Below are positions 1 through 13,010 of a stretch of 64,000 nucleotides of DNA, piece after piece (position 1 is the first letter of the stretch; the number at the start of each line of letters is the position of its first letter). Source of the DNA: Phoronis australis (Eukaryota; Phoronida; Phoronidae); assembly GCA_002633005.1 (NCBI GenBank), contig NMRA01000004.1, positions 2,151,935-2,215,934 of the forward strand, read 5' to 3'. The notes under the pieces were generated by a model, which was given only the letters and a program-made list of their open reading frames with translations, was not told where the DNA came from and ran no database searches. The position numbers and the translations under genes were made by a program.

Positions 1-510
1 TTCTGTCTTCGCGTCATTTGTGTTCACATAATTCCTTGCTTTAGCCTCGTTGTCTTAAACAGTCTTCTGGTTTACACAATGCGTGTTGCGCAGGCTCGGC
101 GACGGTGCCTTCTGCTCCAAAACAGAAAGACGGAATGGAAGAGGATCCAAGACAGCAACTGCACAACATTGATGCTTGTTACCGTGGTTACAATGTTCCT
201 TCTGGTCGAAATACCACTTGGTATAGTTATGACATTGGTGGTGGTTCAAAATACCGGCCTTCAGCATATCTTCGCAAAGGAGACTCAGGAAATCATTTCG
301 ACTTTCCTGAATCTTTTTATCCATTTGAGTTATCCTCTGAATTTCGTGATTTACTGTTCCATGAGTCGGCAATTTCGGAAGACTTTCATGGGTTTATTTT
401 TTCGTGGACGGTATGAAAACAACTATAATACTCATTACCTGTCAGTTGCCCAAGAAAGCAACGGGAATTTTAAGAACGGACACAATGCAACAACGGCTAC
501 GTTATTATAG
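1..510 (+). CDS. C-terminal part of a peptide GPCR (sex-peptide/FMRFamide-receptor-like)
   Basis: The frame is open from base 1 to the TAA at 508-510, so the 5' part lies outside the window. The visible 169 residues cover the end of TM5 (CVHIIPCFSLVVLNSLLVYT), a basic third intracellular loop (AQARRRC...TEWKR), TM6 (LMLVTVVTMFLLVEIPLGIV) and TM7 (LNLFIHLSYPLNFVIYCSMS), then SRQFRKTF and a short tail. VEIP in TM6 in place of CWxP, and YPLNFVIYCSMSRQFRKTF at the end of TM7, are typical of the invertebrate sex-peptide/myoinhibitory peptide, myosuppressin and FMRFamide receptor group. These are plasma-membrane rhodopsin-class receptors for short neuropeptides. The tail is Asn-rich (ENNYN, NGNFKNGHN) and has no palmitoylation cysteine after helix 8. 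The ligand cannot be assigned from this part. The first in-frame ATG (79) is inside the TM5/ICL3 boundary and is not the true start. Confidence 0.85.
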   Translation, partial: FCLRVICVHIIPCFSLVVLNSLLVYTMRVAQARRRCLLLQNRKTEWKRIQDSNCTTLMLVTVVTMFLLVEIPLGIVMTLVVVQNTGLQHIFAKETQEIISTFLNLFIHLSYPLNFVIYCSMSRQFRKTFMGLFFRGRYENNYNTHYLSVAQESNGNFKNGHNATTATLL

Positions 511-1672
511 CAAAAAGAACAGAATTGAGCACGTGTCGGACATTGCATCGGACTGCCATGATTTGGCGGGCCTATAACAATCTATATGTGTGCATGACCA
601 CTTGACTTTCCCGTGTCAAAAAATTAACAGTGCAAAATGTTGAAGAGATTTCAGTATCGTATGTGACACTGTAAATGAGATTGGAAGCTCTAAAGTTGAA
701 CCTTCTGGTTGGTAAATACGAAAAACGGAGCAGGGTACTCGATGAAATTTGTGGTGCGTCTGAGTAGTGTTTAAGCCAGGCCTGTTACTTTGGGTTCCAG
801 TGCAACGATAGCTAGCAGTGGAAGTGGCCAAAAGAAAACGAATTGCTATCTGTAGTCGTGGAATTTAGTCTTGTACCGCTTTCGAAGTTTGCGAAGTTTC
901 TGAGCTCATAGGGCGTACGAAAGTACATCATAGGGATGACAGTGTAGTTGACACCTGACTTTAGGCAATCTTTTTTGTTCGAATACGTTATGTGAAATGT
1001 ATTGTGGATTATAAAGGACACTTATCCGGAAAATCTGTTGTGGAATATTTCGCAGTGGAATTGAGCACAGCTCTTGAAAAGTGCAGGAAAAGACGTTTCA
1101 AAGGTCGACAATTTCTGTGCTCTTCAAAGCAAGTTAAAATGATGGCAAAACTTATGTTCACCGTTCAAAAACTGTGTTTATTCGTTGCTGCGATGGCGTT
1201 AGCGTTTAATTTCAGCCTTGTGCTAACTTTGCGGTAGAACTAATTCATCATTGACATGTTTGCCCCCAACTCCTCCGGAAAGGTTCAGCCTGGTACACGA
1301 CATAACTGGAATCCTAGTTATCGCCACTGTTAATTGTAAAGGATTAGACGAGTCCGTTTTACTCTACCGCTTGGTGTCCAAATGAGAATGGAAGGCTTCA
1401 TCTGATATATTCCAGAATGAACGTGTGATTAATGTGCCCGATCGTCTCCCATGCCATTGAAAACGTCTTTGAGGGCGGCTCTGTCGTGTGTGTATTCTAA
1501 CAATTGTCTATTCGAGGCAGTCAACTGCGAGGTGTACACCAAAGCTTTAACAGTAGCAACGCCAACGGACATAAACTGTAAGCCAAGAAGGCCCGAGTCC
1601 TTGAAACATTAAGGGTTAGCTCAAAGTGACAAAAAACTAGAATTATAATTGTCGGGGACTTTTGAAGAAGGA

Positions 1673-1678
1673 AATAAA
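1673..1678 (+). promoter_or_regulatory. Candidate poly(A) signal of the GPCR gene
   Basis: An AATAAA hexamer lies about 1.2 kb after the receptor stop on the same strand. It is a plausible 3' end for the transcript, but AATAAA is common in this AT-rich DNA. Confidence 0.3.
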
Positions 1679-2517
1679 CAGTGTAGGCTTACGTTCGTGT
1701 GATAAACCGTTACTCGATTACTTGTCCTTTCTCAGACGCCAAACCGTGTGTTCACCGTGTGGCAAGTGACGCTTTCACGGCGCGGCAAGACACTTGCGGC
1801 GAGATATTCTGGTCTCTGTTCCGTACACCCAAGGCACCCGCGAGAAAGGTTAGTATGACCAAGTGCTTCGCTTATAATGCATGGCAATAACTAACGAAGG
1901 TTTGGGTGCCCTTGCGCTTTCGCGAGACTCGCGCATCTACAGAACTCATCCTGCCTTAAGGTACGGAAATATCTAGGTTCTATGGGCTGACACAGACGTC
2001 AAAGTTCCGAGGAGCCTTCAAATACCTAATCGGTGACGGTCATCTTGCATTGAGTTAATACGGCCGCGTGGTTGCAGGCCAAATTGTAGTGAGATCATTA
2101 TTTACAAGACTTACTTGATCTGGCTGTCTAGCATGACACTAGCCTTATCGAATGCACTCAGTTTTCCTGGAGCATATTATTATTACGACCACCTTGATTA
2201 TCTGGTCTCGGACCATACGCAATATGGCTGTAGTGAACTTCAGAGAAAACGTGACTGTGTAATATTTGTGACACCTAAATGGTTGGAAATGACAAGGCTT
2301 GAGGAGCATTTTAGTGTGGTGTGCACGCAGATCATTCATCTGATTCATCTACTCAGGTTTCCGTTTTGTTATTGAAACACGGATTACCCAAAGTGACATT
2401 ACAGGTGTTCCGTCTTCTTCAGTCGAGAAATCCATCAAAATAATTTGTAAAAATAGCATTAACATACAAATCTACAAAGTCCGATTGGATTTCTGTATTC
2501 GAGGAGTGGCTCCGATG

Positions 2518-2553
2518 GCTCAGTCTGCACCGTTAGCAGAAGGTCGCGAATCC
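2518..2553 (+). repeat. Possible SINE head (weak pol III A and B boxes)
   Basis: TGGCTCAGTCTG resembles a tRNA A box. GGTCGCGAATCC about 25 bases further on resembles a B box with an extra base. No tRNA cloverleaf can be drawn, so at most this is a decayed tRNA-derived SINE. Confidence 0.3.
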
Positions 2554-3360
2554 AGCTTGAGGCAGAAATCTATTCAGATTTATTTTGATTGGGTCACCTG
2601 AAGTGACCACAGGTTGCTTGCTGATCAGACTTAGAAATCTTTGTGAACGAAATCCAGTTGTTGTCAGCCAATAGCAAACACCAGGTTTGCATTTATGAAT
2701 GAAAAAAAATGATTTCAATGAAGGCTATGGCTATGCCATTGAAGCCGTGTGATTGCTCATTGCGATGAAAATGTAAGAGTTAAACGGTTCGTTGTCATCA
2801 GTTATATTAAAACAATCTTACGAGAAGTTTTTCTTGGTACATGTACTGTTGTCATCCTCGTCAAAGTCTCCATTGAATTGCATGGTCATATCCGTTGGAC
2901 TACGGCAATTTCAAGTGGCAAAGCACAGTGAGTGGTAACGGGAATTGCCTTTTTGTCTTCTTCATAAAAATGTTAAATAATTCAAACAACGCTTGAGGAA
3001 TATTTGGTGATAGAACCTGGCAACCGTTAGCCATCAGAATGTAATCCCTGGGACTGGAGTTTGGTCATCGCGTATGGAGCATTTACAGAGTGTGTTTGGA
3101 GTCTAGGTGTGCTTTTGCATTACGGTTTGGTTCCTGCGGGTCTCGGATGGGAGAATTCGCGGCTGGAATTTAGAGACCAAATTTGGAATAGTTTTCACCT
3201 CTTGATTTTTGGCCTAGTGATCACCATTCTAACTGAATCATCACTTTATTAAAGCGACCTTTTGATGTAGATGTCAACTATAATATTTCAGTGAATTACT
3301 GTAGTACTTGCAATACCATCTACATCACCTTCGCGTGCAAGCGAAATATCTGAACTGTTG

Positions 3361-4113
3361 TATAGCCTGGATTGTTCTAAAACCCCATCGACCCCCACAC
3401 CCCACGACCCCCTCGACTAAGTCTACGCAAGCTCAACTGGATCTGAACATTGAACAAGCCCTGACTTGCAGGACCAACGAGTCGTGAGCTCGGTTGGCTT
3501 TTAATTGTTCTTTGCAATTAAGAGAGTCGATTCGGCAAGTTTGAAAGCCGAAGACGGACAAACTTCAACAACACAACCAAATTAAATCAAGATCTATTAA
3601 CGTTACAAATCGTCTCGTTCTCGGCAGGGTGTAATGGTCTCGTTGCTCTTCTTTGAATGGTAGAGTCAAGCTATTTTGGAAAGAGTGTTAGAAGGACACG
3701 AATATGAAATTTCTTCAGTAAATACAGTTTGAAAAAACATGTTAACTGAAAACAGGTTTCAAAGTTACACGTAATATATTGTAAACAAGTGTACGAAAGA
3801 AAGCAAATGATAAAAACGTGAATTGATGTTCGTTCCCGTTAAGGTATTCTCTAGTAGAGCAGGGCCGCTGATGGAACTATTTCCGTGACAGCGAGAGCAC
3901 GCTCACAATTCGCTATTGGAGATCATAATCTATAGTGCCGCTCTATTTTTAACCACTAGGCTATGAGAAAGTCACTCGGCGACTTAAACATGATTATGAA
4001 ATGTGCAAAAAGTGCAGAGATACATCTATTGCCGCACGTCGTGGGTCGAGGGTGTCGGTGGGTTGAGGAGGTGTGGGAGTCGAGGGGTTTTTAGAACAAT
4101 CCGTCTAGTCTAT
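3361..4113. mobile_element. TIR element of about 750 bp, MITE-like
   Basis: The two ends are imperfect inverted repeats of about 50 bp. The left arm carries GGATTGTTCTAAAACCCC followed by C-rich GACCCCCACACC. The right arm carries the complement, GGGGTTTTTAGAACAATCC, preceded by G-rich GGTGTGGGAGTCGAG. No transposase frame is present. The right half (from about 3840) is repeated in diverged form at 32840-33140 inside a tetraspanin intron. Shared blocks include GAAAGTCACTCGGCGAC and the GTCGTGGGTCGAGG arm. Confidence 0.7.
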
Positions 4114-6108
4114 GTAAAGCACTACCATGTCAAATGACGTCGTGCGGATGTCGCAAGCTATTGTTCAACTTGCGAGATCCTTGCGACGGGCGTAAGCGTG
4201 TCGCATGATTATCGCATATTGGACACAATCATTGTTTTTCTTTGTTGCGTTTTTGTTGGATATAACAATGCAGGTCGCACGGGTATCGTTCCTTGGTCGC
4301 ACATCAACCGGTTACCGATAAATGCTTACCATTATCTATATTATAAGAAAGAAAAACAAGGTGAACAATGGATACGCCTATCCTTCGATCTCTATGCGAC
4401 GAGCTTGCTAGTGTAATCACTTTCAAACGTCTCTTCTCGTCATCACCAAACAATTTGTTACAATACGTACACTTTGACCTGCATGTGCAACTTGGTGATT
4501 GTGAAATATCGGTGAAAATTCCAGTTCTCAGCGTTCGCGCATGTAGAAAGAATTTCACTCTAGAGGCTGCTGCAGCAGTCAAGTGCTTCGATTTTGGTTT
4601 TCACAACTTGTGGTATTTCAAGAACGTTAAATGCATTTTTTTGTTGTGATACATTTGAAATTCACCTGCTGTGGCAAAATGAACACACTATTACAGGCGC
4701 AAGTGGTCGTCGTGCGGTTTCAGTAAGGAGTTTCACTTCACAACAAAGAAGTCGAATTCCGCAATTTTTGTGTGGTACAGATGGTTGATGTATTTTGTTT
4801 GTGGAATGTCTAAAAGCAAGTATTCTTCCGTGTATACGTCTGGGTATTCCTAGGCGTGACGGGCGTTGGCATAATCTGTACATGTACTACTGTTGTGTTG
4901 CAATAAATATTGTAAAAATCTTATTATCCGTACGCTTTTCTTTAATGTGACATCATCAGTCAAAATATTTACAATTAAGGTACGACACAAGGCGGACTCG
5001 GACCAACACGCCACACAAATCTCGTTCTCATGGATAGTCGCTTTGGTTCGTTCTTTCAATGCGAGGTACATTCTGGCTAAAGCCAATATAAAAGCGTGAC
5101 AAAATGGATAGCTTTATATAAACCATTTGTTACAAATCCCAGTTCAATGTCAGTCTTGATTTTTAAGTCGATTCCATGCGTCATGTCACCACTAGTTTAA
5201 AAAAACATAATTCAATATTGTTGAAAATCTCCCATGGGGCATTTAGAATCATTTTGCAGACATCACCATTATCCTCCAAAGCGGCGAATTGTAGTCGTCT
5301 TAATCATTCGACTTACGCTGCTGTGTTGTTCCTTGCGTGTACAGATTCTATCACCTCCAATAGGCTTCAACGACCTTGTCTTTTTGAGGAGTTGTACATC
5401 CGTACTCAAGAACATTTGTCATATTTATTTTTTTTATCTAAGATTACTCACGCGCACTGTGTATTTAGCCACTGCAGCTTATCATTGCAATGTACATGTA
5501 GCAGTAATCACCTCAGCTTACGAAACACTCAAATACATTGTACTGTAGTCAACATGCGTGTACAAAATGTAGGTAGAATTTCTAAATAAACTACAGGGGA
5601 GTGTGTATTATATATAGCCACAGTGCAAAACGTATGTACATGTACTTGCATTTGGTCACACTGGCTAAGATTCTCGCGGATGGCTTGGACCTAAGGATGG
5701 TATATACGCTAATTTCACCAGTGAATAAAACAACATTGTTTACCATTAATAAATTGATTACAAAATTTTCTCTTGAGAAAAAGTGACCTAACGTGCCAGC
5801 AAAGGCTTAGGATGCGACGAAGTCAACTTCTAGGGCGATCATAATTACTGTTACGAAAAACGCATATTAAGTGCGATGATTTTAAAGAAATTGCGCTTTT
5901 AAAATGAACATGTTTTCGGAAACAGTGTTCAACAAACAAATCTTTACGAACAAATAAACGGAGAGAGGTTTTCAAAATAGTTCCATGTGCTACCTGGCAT
6001 TGTTGTTTGAAATATTTGAGAATCCCACCTATAGTTGCACCGCTTGTTACAAAAGTACCGTAACGTTGAACTGAGATCCTGAACATATTGAAATAGGTCT
6101 GAGCCCCA
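4114..6108. other. Intergenic, no gene supported
   Basis: Several overlapping open frames occur here (for example 4368-4649 and 5176-5589). None shows a conserved motif, a coherent splice structure or a promoter, and the longest overlaps a different open frame on the same strand. Several TACATGTA-type palindromes are present (about 5490 and 5640). Confidence 0.55.
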
Positions 6109-6392
6109 CAGTGGCGGACTTAGGGGGGGCAAGGGGGCCATGCCCCCCTAAAATTGTACCAGATACCATTCAGGAGAGCGGGTGCGAATTACTAACTAGC
6201 ACATGCGCGCAATCAGGGGAGCTCGGGGAGTGAATAAACAATGCGTAGGCTCTGAACAAACCTCGTTTACCGTTTTTTTAGTCAACAGGTTCGCAAACCC
6301 AAAATCCGAGACCCCTGCATCCCCCACCTGCCGCAATTCTGGTTATTCCTGTGCCCAGGCCCCCCTAAATCCAAATCCTGGATCCGCCCCTG
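6109..6392. mobile_element. hAT-like MITE with CAGTGGCGG ends
   Basis: The left end CAGTGGCGGACTTAGG and right end GGATCCGCCCCTG are the terminal inverted repeats of the most frequent repeat family in this window. Both arms are G/C-run rich and carry the AGGATTT/TAAATCC subterminal blocks. The flanks (cccca / tccca) are compatible with a decayed 5-bp target duplication. There is no coding capacity. Confidence 0.7.
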
Positions 6393-8259
6393 TCCCAACC
6401 ATGCAATTACATGTACTTTTAAAGAGTAAAAGGTCCACTTAAATGCTCTTTTTGCATTCCGATTTACTTTCAAACATTAAACGGTATGGCAGTTTCAAGG
6501 TAAATACAAGTAACAAAGCGTGGTGAAATTAAATACATGTATGTAACGAGAATTACAATTAAAAGTAAAAAAAATATAAAATGATGTAAAAGAAAGAGTC
6601 TCTTATCGTTGCTGCAATCACTTTCAAACGCCACAGATTTCAAGGAGGCAGACTGTTCCTCGCTGTGGAATAAAGCAAAGTACAGGGTGCATCCAAACAC
6701 GTTGCAGATTATATAATAAAACTATATGTACATGTAGCAATAAATTAAATAGACTATCGACAGGTAGCCAGCGAACATGAATAGACCAGAGACATACACA
6801 TTAGAAACTCAACAGGAAAGAAGGAGCGAACATCAGCGACACCTACGTGGAAGTACGAGATAGAGAAAGATTTTAAAAATAATGCAGTTAATGAAAACGG
6901 ATTAGACAGGTTGGATGGAAAAACACCAACAAATCAAACAAAACTAGAATAGCGAGGGACACAGTAAATTAAAAAAAATTAAAATGACTTAGAACGTAAA
7001 AAATTCTAAATGTCCACTATTCTAAGGGTTTCTCTGCCACTGAAACATATGTCAAACTTTTTACCCGGTACTTTCACGGTTTGTTCGTCTCGATTTTGAA
7101 TTTCTGTTGATGTCAAAGCCTTTTCCTTTAGTTTCAAATTTCTAAAAAACGACCTATCAACTGCTCGTCACTTCGTCGATTTTACGCCGACAGGGCAAAG
7201 CACGACTACTCATTTGGTATGACTATGAGAAACACACTTCCTTTAAATAGAAAATGTGACCTTTGACCTTTGATGTTAGCAAAACAATATCGATGCTAAG
7301 CAGCAGCCAGTCTGACTTCTTTGAGTGCATGCGCGCATATGTAGATCTATTTAGATGGGCGGAGTGTTTAAAAACTGTATTTGTTGAAAGAGTACTTTTC
7401 ATCTTAGTTTCAAAATACTGAATCTGAATCTTGAAATCCTTGCATTGTTTACAGTGACTAACTCTTACGCTAGCATACACACTAGGTAGATTCGCCACGA
7501 CCTTGTATTTTTTACGAATTTTTGCGTTCCATGCCTCTTTAAAAGAGAATAATACTACGTATGGTCAATGACCGATTTCCATTGTAACAGAAAATCAATG
7601 CCCCTGTAGAGACCGTTGGAATGAGTCCTAAACTATACAATCGCTTCGGTCTCAAACTTCCTGCGGAGACTGTGCCCCGAGACCATTTCTGACCACGAGG
7701 ACAAGGTTGGGACCCTGTACTCGGTTCCACGAAACACTGACTCCCAAGTAGCAAGTAATTCTACTGCGTATTTGTGGACTTTTGAAAACACCGATGACCC
7801 TCTCTTATGCTGCTTTTGGTTTCATTGCTAAGTCAATTTTTGGTTTTGGTACAAGTCGAGAGTGAATTCTACTTTGAGTTAACTTTATTTTTGAAAAGCA
7901 GTGAGGGATCTTTTCACGCAGCTCTCCTGATTTTAGGACTAACTATATTTTCATTGAACTAAGGGCTCGGATTTTAGTTAGGGCAATTGGTCAAAAGGGA
8001 GACCATGATGAAGATAAAATTGTAGAAAAAAGTATTACATCGGGGAGTAAAGAACGACACAAACACGACATAGAATTAGGGAACCTATTTGAGCCTCAAT
8101 TTGGGACTGATGCAATCGGGCATTGAAGGCTGTGATCGCAAACACATGCATCGAAGTGATGACCCATCGGAACTGGAACATCACTGCGAACAATATATTA
8201 TCTGTGTCCATAGAGCCAGGTACGCTCGCTGGTTCCCTGCGTACTTACTGTAGCACAGC
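6393..8259. other. Intergenic, nothing recognised
   Basis: AT-rich sequence without coding features or recognisable repeats. Confidence 0.5.
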
Positions 8260-9388
8260 CACAGGCGCTTGGGTTTATCGCAAATGACGTCACTCAATAA
8301 TATATATAAGAAAACATAAAAGTTGGCCACTTCAACTTTGCCAAGCCGAGGCTCCCAACTTCAACCGTCAAAAATCCAAATAAAATCTGCGTGCACCTCC
8401 CACAGTCTGGTGTTGCATAAACCTTCGAAGCCTTATCTTTTCTAGATCCCATTAACTGTCTTCGTGAGCGGTGAATTGGCGATGGAATTTCCAAAACAAT
8501 CTCAAAACTCTGAATTCAAGGACCTGAAATAGTAAACATGGCGGATTTTAGTTGTGCTTCAACTTGTACGCCTGTCGTAGGTGAAACTTCGAGTTTGAGC
8601 AAGCAACCTATATTTCAAATTCAATAATTCTAATCCAAAACTCAACTAATTGAGAATGTTAAAGTTACTATTTTAATGATTATTTGTAACTTTATTCCAC
8701 TGACGGCTCATTTTAGCCCTTAACTTAGAATTTTACTACATGAACTGGCGTATCTTGTTTCTCATCTTGACATCACGCACTTTTTTGATTGAAGCACAAC
8801 ACACACTCGGCCAGGAAACGCAGTCCGTGCAAGTATTACAATGCGCGTGGCCGACGAGTTAACTCAATGGTTTTGGCCAAAAGTAAAACCTTCATAAGAA
8901 ATCACAGTACACAAAAACTTCGCATATCAATACAGTATCAGGATAATTTATATTTGACACAAATATGTGAGTAATTACATTTATTTGGCAATAAAGTGGT
9001 CTCTGCTTCTCATGATCAAGTAGACGAGGGATTGATGATGAAAGCCGCGCGAAATTAGACTTTCGGATTTAGCTCGCGAGCGTCCTTCAAAAACCCGGAT
9101 GTGCGAAGACCGTCTGCCATGACATCACGGAATCACTTCCTTGAATATGTGATTTTGGCATTCTTTTGGCATTTGTGTTGCCAAATCACCACTCGAAGGC
9201 AATTTGAAGAGATCGAATGAAAGAACGTATTCTAAGAGTTGTCCGATGCTAGTTTCGTGGAGTTCCATGCATATTTGAGTAGAAAATTCTGAGCAAACAG
9301 ATTTCGAGTGTCCAACCTTTATGTTTTCTTAAATTCTTATATATATATTATTGAGTGACGTCATTTGCGATAAACCCAAGCGCCTGTG
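8260..9388. mobile_element. 1.13 kb non-autonomous DNA transposon with 53-bp TIRs and 8-bp TSD
   Basis: The element begins CACAGGCGCTTGGGTTTATC and ends with its inverse complement. The TIRs run about 53 bp and are near-identical, differing mainly in the length of a TATA run. It is flanked by a perfect 8-bp target duplication AGCACAGC at 8252-8259 and 9389-9396. An 8-bp duplication with CA...TG ends fits P- or hAT-type elements. Each TIR contains TGACGTCA, a consensus CRE. The interior has no transposase. A short ATG frame at 8538 (MADFSCASTC...) is the only start-like feature. Near-identical TIRs suggest a fairly recent insertion. Confidence 0.88.
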
Positions 9389-9396
9389 AGCACAGC

Positions 9397-11608
9397 CAGC
9401 ACGCATGTATTACGCGGTGGCACGAGCTTTAGCATTGGTCGATGTAACCTCGGCAGTTATTGGATAGCTTTACAACACCGTGAAAAATGGCGAACTGAGA
9501 ACGATTTTTTACCTTGTCATGCAAGTGGCGTCGCAGCAACTCTTTCATCAGTCGTTTCTGCAATGATGTTTAATAGCCGCATGCTTGAAGCACCTACATA
9601 TAAAATAAACACATATCTGGCCGATTTAACCGGTGTATTAGTCATATACTGTATGAACAAAGGACACTATCGTAAACAAAAGTCACCGACAGTAGAAAGA
9701 CGCATTCCGAAAAGACGCAATCACAATTTATAGGCTTCACATTTCCTGAACATAATTTAATTTTAAGCACCGATTTGTCTGTACAACAGACAACATTTAC
9801 ATTTCAGTCCATCAGTCATGCCAGTTTGTTGGCGTAAAGCGCTGCCTGTTGAGAATTCGACTAGCCAATCAGACACGCCGGTGTAAAAAAATTACCAGTG
9901 ACAGTTAAGTGATACCTGCGTGCTGGCGCGGCACCGCCCCATCTAGTGGCACGTAGGGAACAAGAAAGCCAGGTACGTAGTCTGTTGCTAGTTTTGACAA
10001 AGTAACAGTTCCAAGGTCACTTACATGTACTTAAACTAGTATACAACACCAGACAATTAATAATTTACCAGCGATGTTATGCACCGGAACATTTTGAAAC
10101 TGGTGCCTGTTTGTTGAAAGTTGACTAAGACTTGAGTCAGAAAATTGGTGTTACGCTCCAAATAATTATTTCTGAAAAAATAATTAACTTTCTCACATGA
10201 GCAAAACACAAAGTCTTTGAGAATGTATACATCTATACCAATTCCAGATGTAATTTCTGTGAACCACTTCTATAGATTTAATTTGATGGCCTTGTACTGT
10301 AATTACGTGGCTTATTCAGCAACTGTGAAGTGGGATAGTAAGAACAAATTTCAGCCTTAAATCTTTCATAAAACGGACCTCTGAATATCAAGACACACAA
10401 GAATTGCGTTATGTATGAACGCTATCAAAAGGGTGTCATCCGTTTCTCATTAGGAAATTTGGGGTACGAGGTGTTACGGATGCGTTCCACTTTCGAGATT
10501 ATTTACATGTATGTGCTCTGACAGTGTTTTATTTTCATGGACGGTTTCAATCTGCGTTATACATATATTTGGACTTAAAAGAAGGATCATTATCCATTCC
10601 GAATGTCTCTCGTTTCGCTGGGAAAATACACAGGTCGATCTACGCCTTCCATCACCCTGTGACTCTTTATTTTTAAAACTACCGCTTTAGCACATCAATT
10701 TTGAACGATTCAACAAACCAGAAGCAATCAATCTTTTTTGACTGCGTATCAAGGATCTGTACCACGTGTTTGGTGTCCGTTGCTTCGGAATTGGGATTCA
10801 GAGGATCAGTAGGCCTACTGGAATTTAAAGGCACAGCTACATGTACATGTATGGATTCGTTTCCACTCCCTTGTGCCGGAAGTTTATTATAAAAGCCGTT
10901 AAGAGTGTCTCACGAGCGTGCGCATGATTAAATCGGCTATGAATGTATCCCCCAGATTCCTTCACCAAAATCAACTTTGATTTAGACTACCTACTTATCG
11001 TTGTAAATTGAATTCAAAATGCTCCTTAGTCAAACTGGTGGTGATATCAGAGCTTTGACGTTCCTAGTTGAGGTAAGGCTTTAAATGTTCGGCTCGACTA
11101 GGCTTACGGTGTCAGTCATTTATGTGGTACATGTACGTGGCCTAAAGCAACTGTTTGCTATACGGAGTTAACGCGGGCTGATGGCCATTTAAGGGGAAGG
11201 GGTTGGTTTGACCACGCAAACATAATTTGGTATAAGAGGATGCCAGGCATAAAATTTGGCACTAATGTACCAACTCGGTATGGCAATAGACATGGCTGAT
11301 TCACAGAAAACAAATGGAAAATAACCATGGACCTTATCTCGAGAAATGACATGGTTTTCTATTCAAATACTCGTATATAAGTGTTACATTTTAAAATTTC
11401 AACATGAAACTTTCCCTATGAACCCACTGGCTTCTGCGTGTGATTTTATTGTCGGGCTCTAAAGAAGGCAAACGTTGCCCGTTTAAGATTATTGGCGACT
11501 TGAAACTGCATAATTCCCGTGTGTTTTACGTTTTCCTCGTCATTTTGCTTGTCATGGAACATGCGTCTAAAATCAGGTAGTATTTGTTATGAAACGTAAA
11601 CAACCAAT
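9397..11608. other. Intergenic, nothing recognised
   Basis: No exon, RNA gene or complete repeat could be identified. An open frame at 9386-9733 has no motif and starts inside the target duplication of the preceding transposon. Confidence 0.5.
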
Positions 11609-12309
11609 TTTGGCGTCGTATTTATGAAAAATAACCACGCAAATATTAATGATCAACAACTGTGTTACCTACTCGGCTCGCAATCCCTCGGTGAGATAGT
11701 TGTTTTGGTCAAATGTCACGCCACGCATCACGTGACATCCGGGTCAAAAGCAACGGACAACTTGCATTTGTGGATGCGAAACTTTTGAAATTAACCTTGC
11801 TGCTCAGTCGTAGTCTATTGTGTGACAGGTTTACAGATTTTGGTTCGCAAAGCTTACAGTGGTAGTGTCCTTGTGTTTTGTGAGGGAATGGCTAGCAACT
11901 TTCTCAGAAACATTCTTTGAAATTATAAAAAAATCAAATAAGCGCATAAAGGGGGGGGAGGAGCCCCCTCCCACGCCTTGGTGCCGCAAGCAAAATGAAA
12001 CAGCAACAGCGTGGGGCGTGAGGAAGTATTGAGTTCATCAACTAGAACCTGTAGCTGATGATCGGCGGGTCTCAGACCCCAGATCGCGGCGAAATTGAGT
12101 TCCTCGTTTTTTATTTTTTTAGTCCATCGATAATAGATTTTCCGAACAGAAGGTCCACATCCCCGGTACCCCGAAACTTGCGGGCCGCCTGTGCATATAC
12201 AATCGCTCTTTGCCCAATTCTCCTAGACAACATATGTTGGGCCCCCGTTCTGGTATCTTAGATCCGCCGCAGAGTCATCAATAATCTTTAAGCTGTTATC
12301 AACTAAGAC
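11609..12309. repeat. Tandem duplication, copy 1 (about 0.7 kb)
   Basis: The unit begins ATTTTGGCGTCGTATTTATG and ends AGCTGTTATCAACTAAGAC. The adjoining copy at 12311-13010 matches it almost base for base, with a scatter of single-base differences and small indels (for example ATCAACAACTG versus ATCAACACTG). Its second half (about 11950-12272) is a hAT-like repeat with a GGAGCCCCCTCCCACGCC head and a TCTTAGATCCGCC tail, related to the element at 39885-40890. Confidence 0.85.
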
Positions 12310-12310
12310 N

Positions 12311-13010
12311 AATTTTGGCGTCGTATTTATGAAAAATAACCACGCAAATATTAATGATCAACACTGTGTTACCTACTCGGCTCGCAATCCCTCGGTGAGA
12401 TAGTTGTTTTGGTCAAATGTCACGCCACGCATCACGTGACATCCGGGTCAAAAGCAACGGCAACTTGCGTTTGTGGACGCGAAACTTTTGAAATTAACCT
12501 TGCTGCTCAGTCGTAGTCTATTGTGTGACAGGTTTACAGATTTTGGTTCGCAAATCTTACATTGGTAGTGTCCTTGTGTTTTGTGAGGGAATGGCTAGCA
12601 ACTTTCTCAGAAACATTCTTTGAAATTATAAGGAAATCACATAAGCGCATAAAGGGGGGGAGGAGCCCCCTCCCACGCCTTGGTGCCGCAAGCAAAATGA
12701 AACAGCAACAGCGTGGGGCGTGAGGAAGTATTGAGTTCATCAACTAGAACCTGTAGCTGATGATCGGGAGGTCTCAGACCCCAGATCGCGGCGAAATTGA
12801 GTTCCTCGTTTTTTATTTTTTTAGTCCATCGTTAATAGATTTTCCGAACAGAAGGTCCACGTCCCCGGTACCCCGAAACTTGCGGGCCGCCTGTGCATAT
12901 ACAATCGCTCTTTGTCCAATTCTCCGAGACAACATATGTTGGGCCCCCGTTCTGGTATCTTAGATCCGCCGCAGAGTCATCAATAATCTTTAAGCTGTTA
13001 TCAACTAAGA
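12311..13010. repeat. Tandem duplication, copy 2
   Basis: Direct continuation of copy 1 after a single N at 12310. Downstream of 13010 the sequence is unique. The N at the exact junction raises the possibility that the two copies are two haplotypes placed side by side by the assembler. Confidence 0.85.

Larger units (their letters stand above)
511..3360. other. Receptor 3' flank, no gene seen
   Basis: Apart from the AATAAA at 1673 and a weak tRNA-like promoter near 2518, I see no coding signal. The open frames here are short, lack splice context and show no recognisable motif. Confidence 0.6.

Noticed and set aside
4368-4649. 93-codon plus-strand frame starting MDTPILRSLCDEL
   Set aside because: Looks mildly gene-like but has no homologous motif, and an open frame of similar length exists on the opposite strand.
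5176-5589. 137-codon plus-strand open frame
   Set aside because: Overlaps another open frame in a second plus-strand phase, with low-complexity, Cys/Ser-rich content and no splice or family signal.
9386-9733. 115-codon plus-strand frame
   Set aside because: Begins inside the target duplication of a transposon and has no motif.
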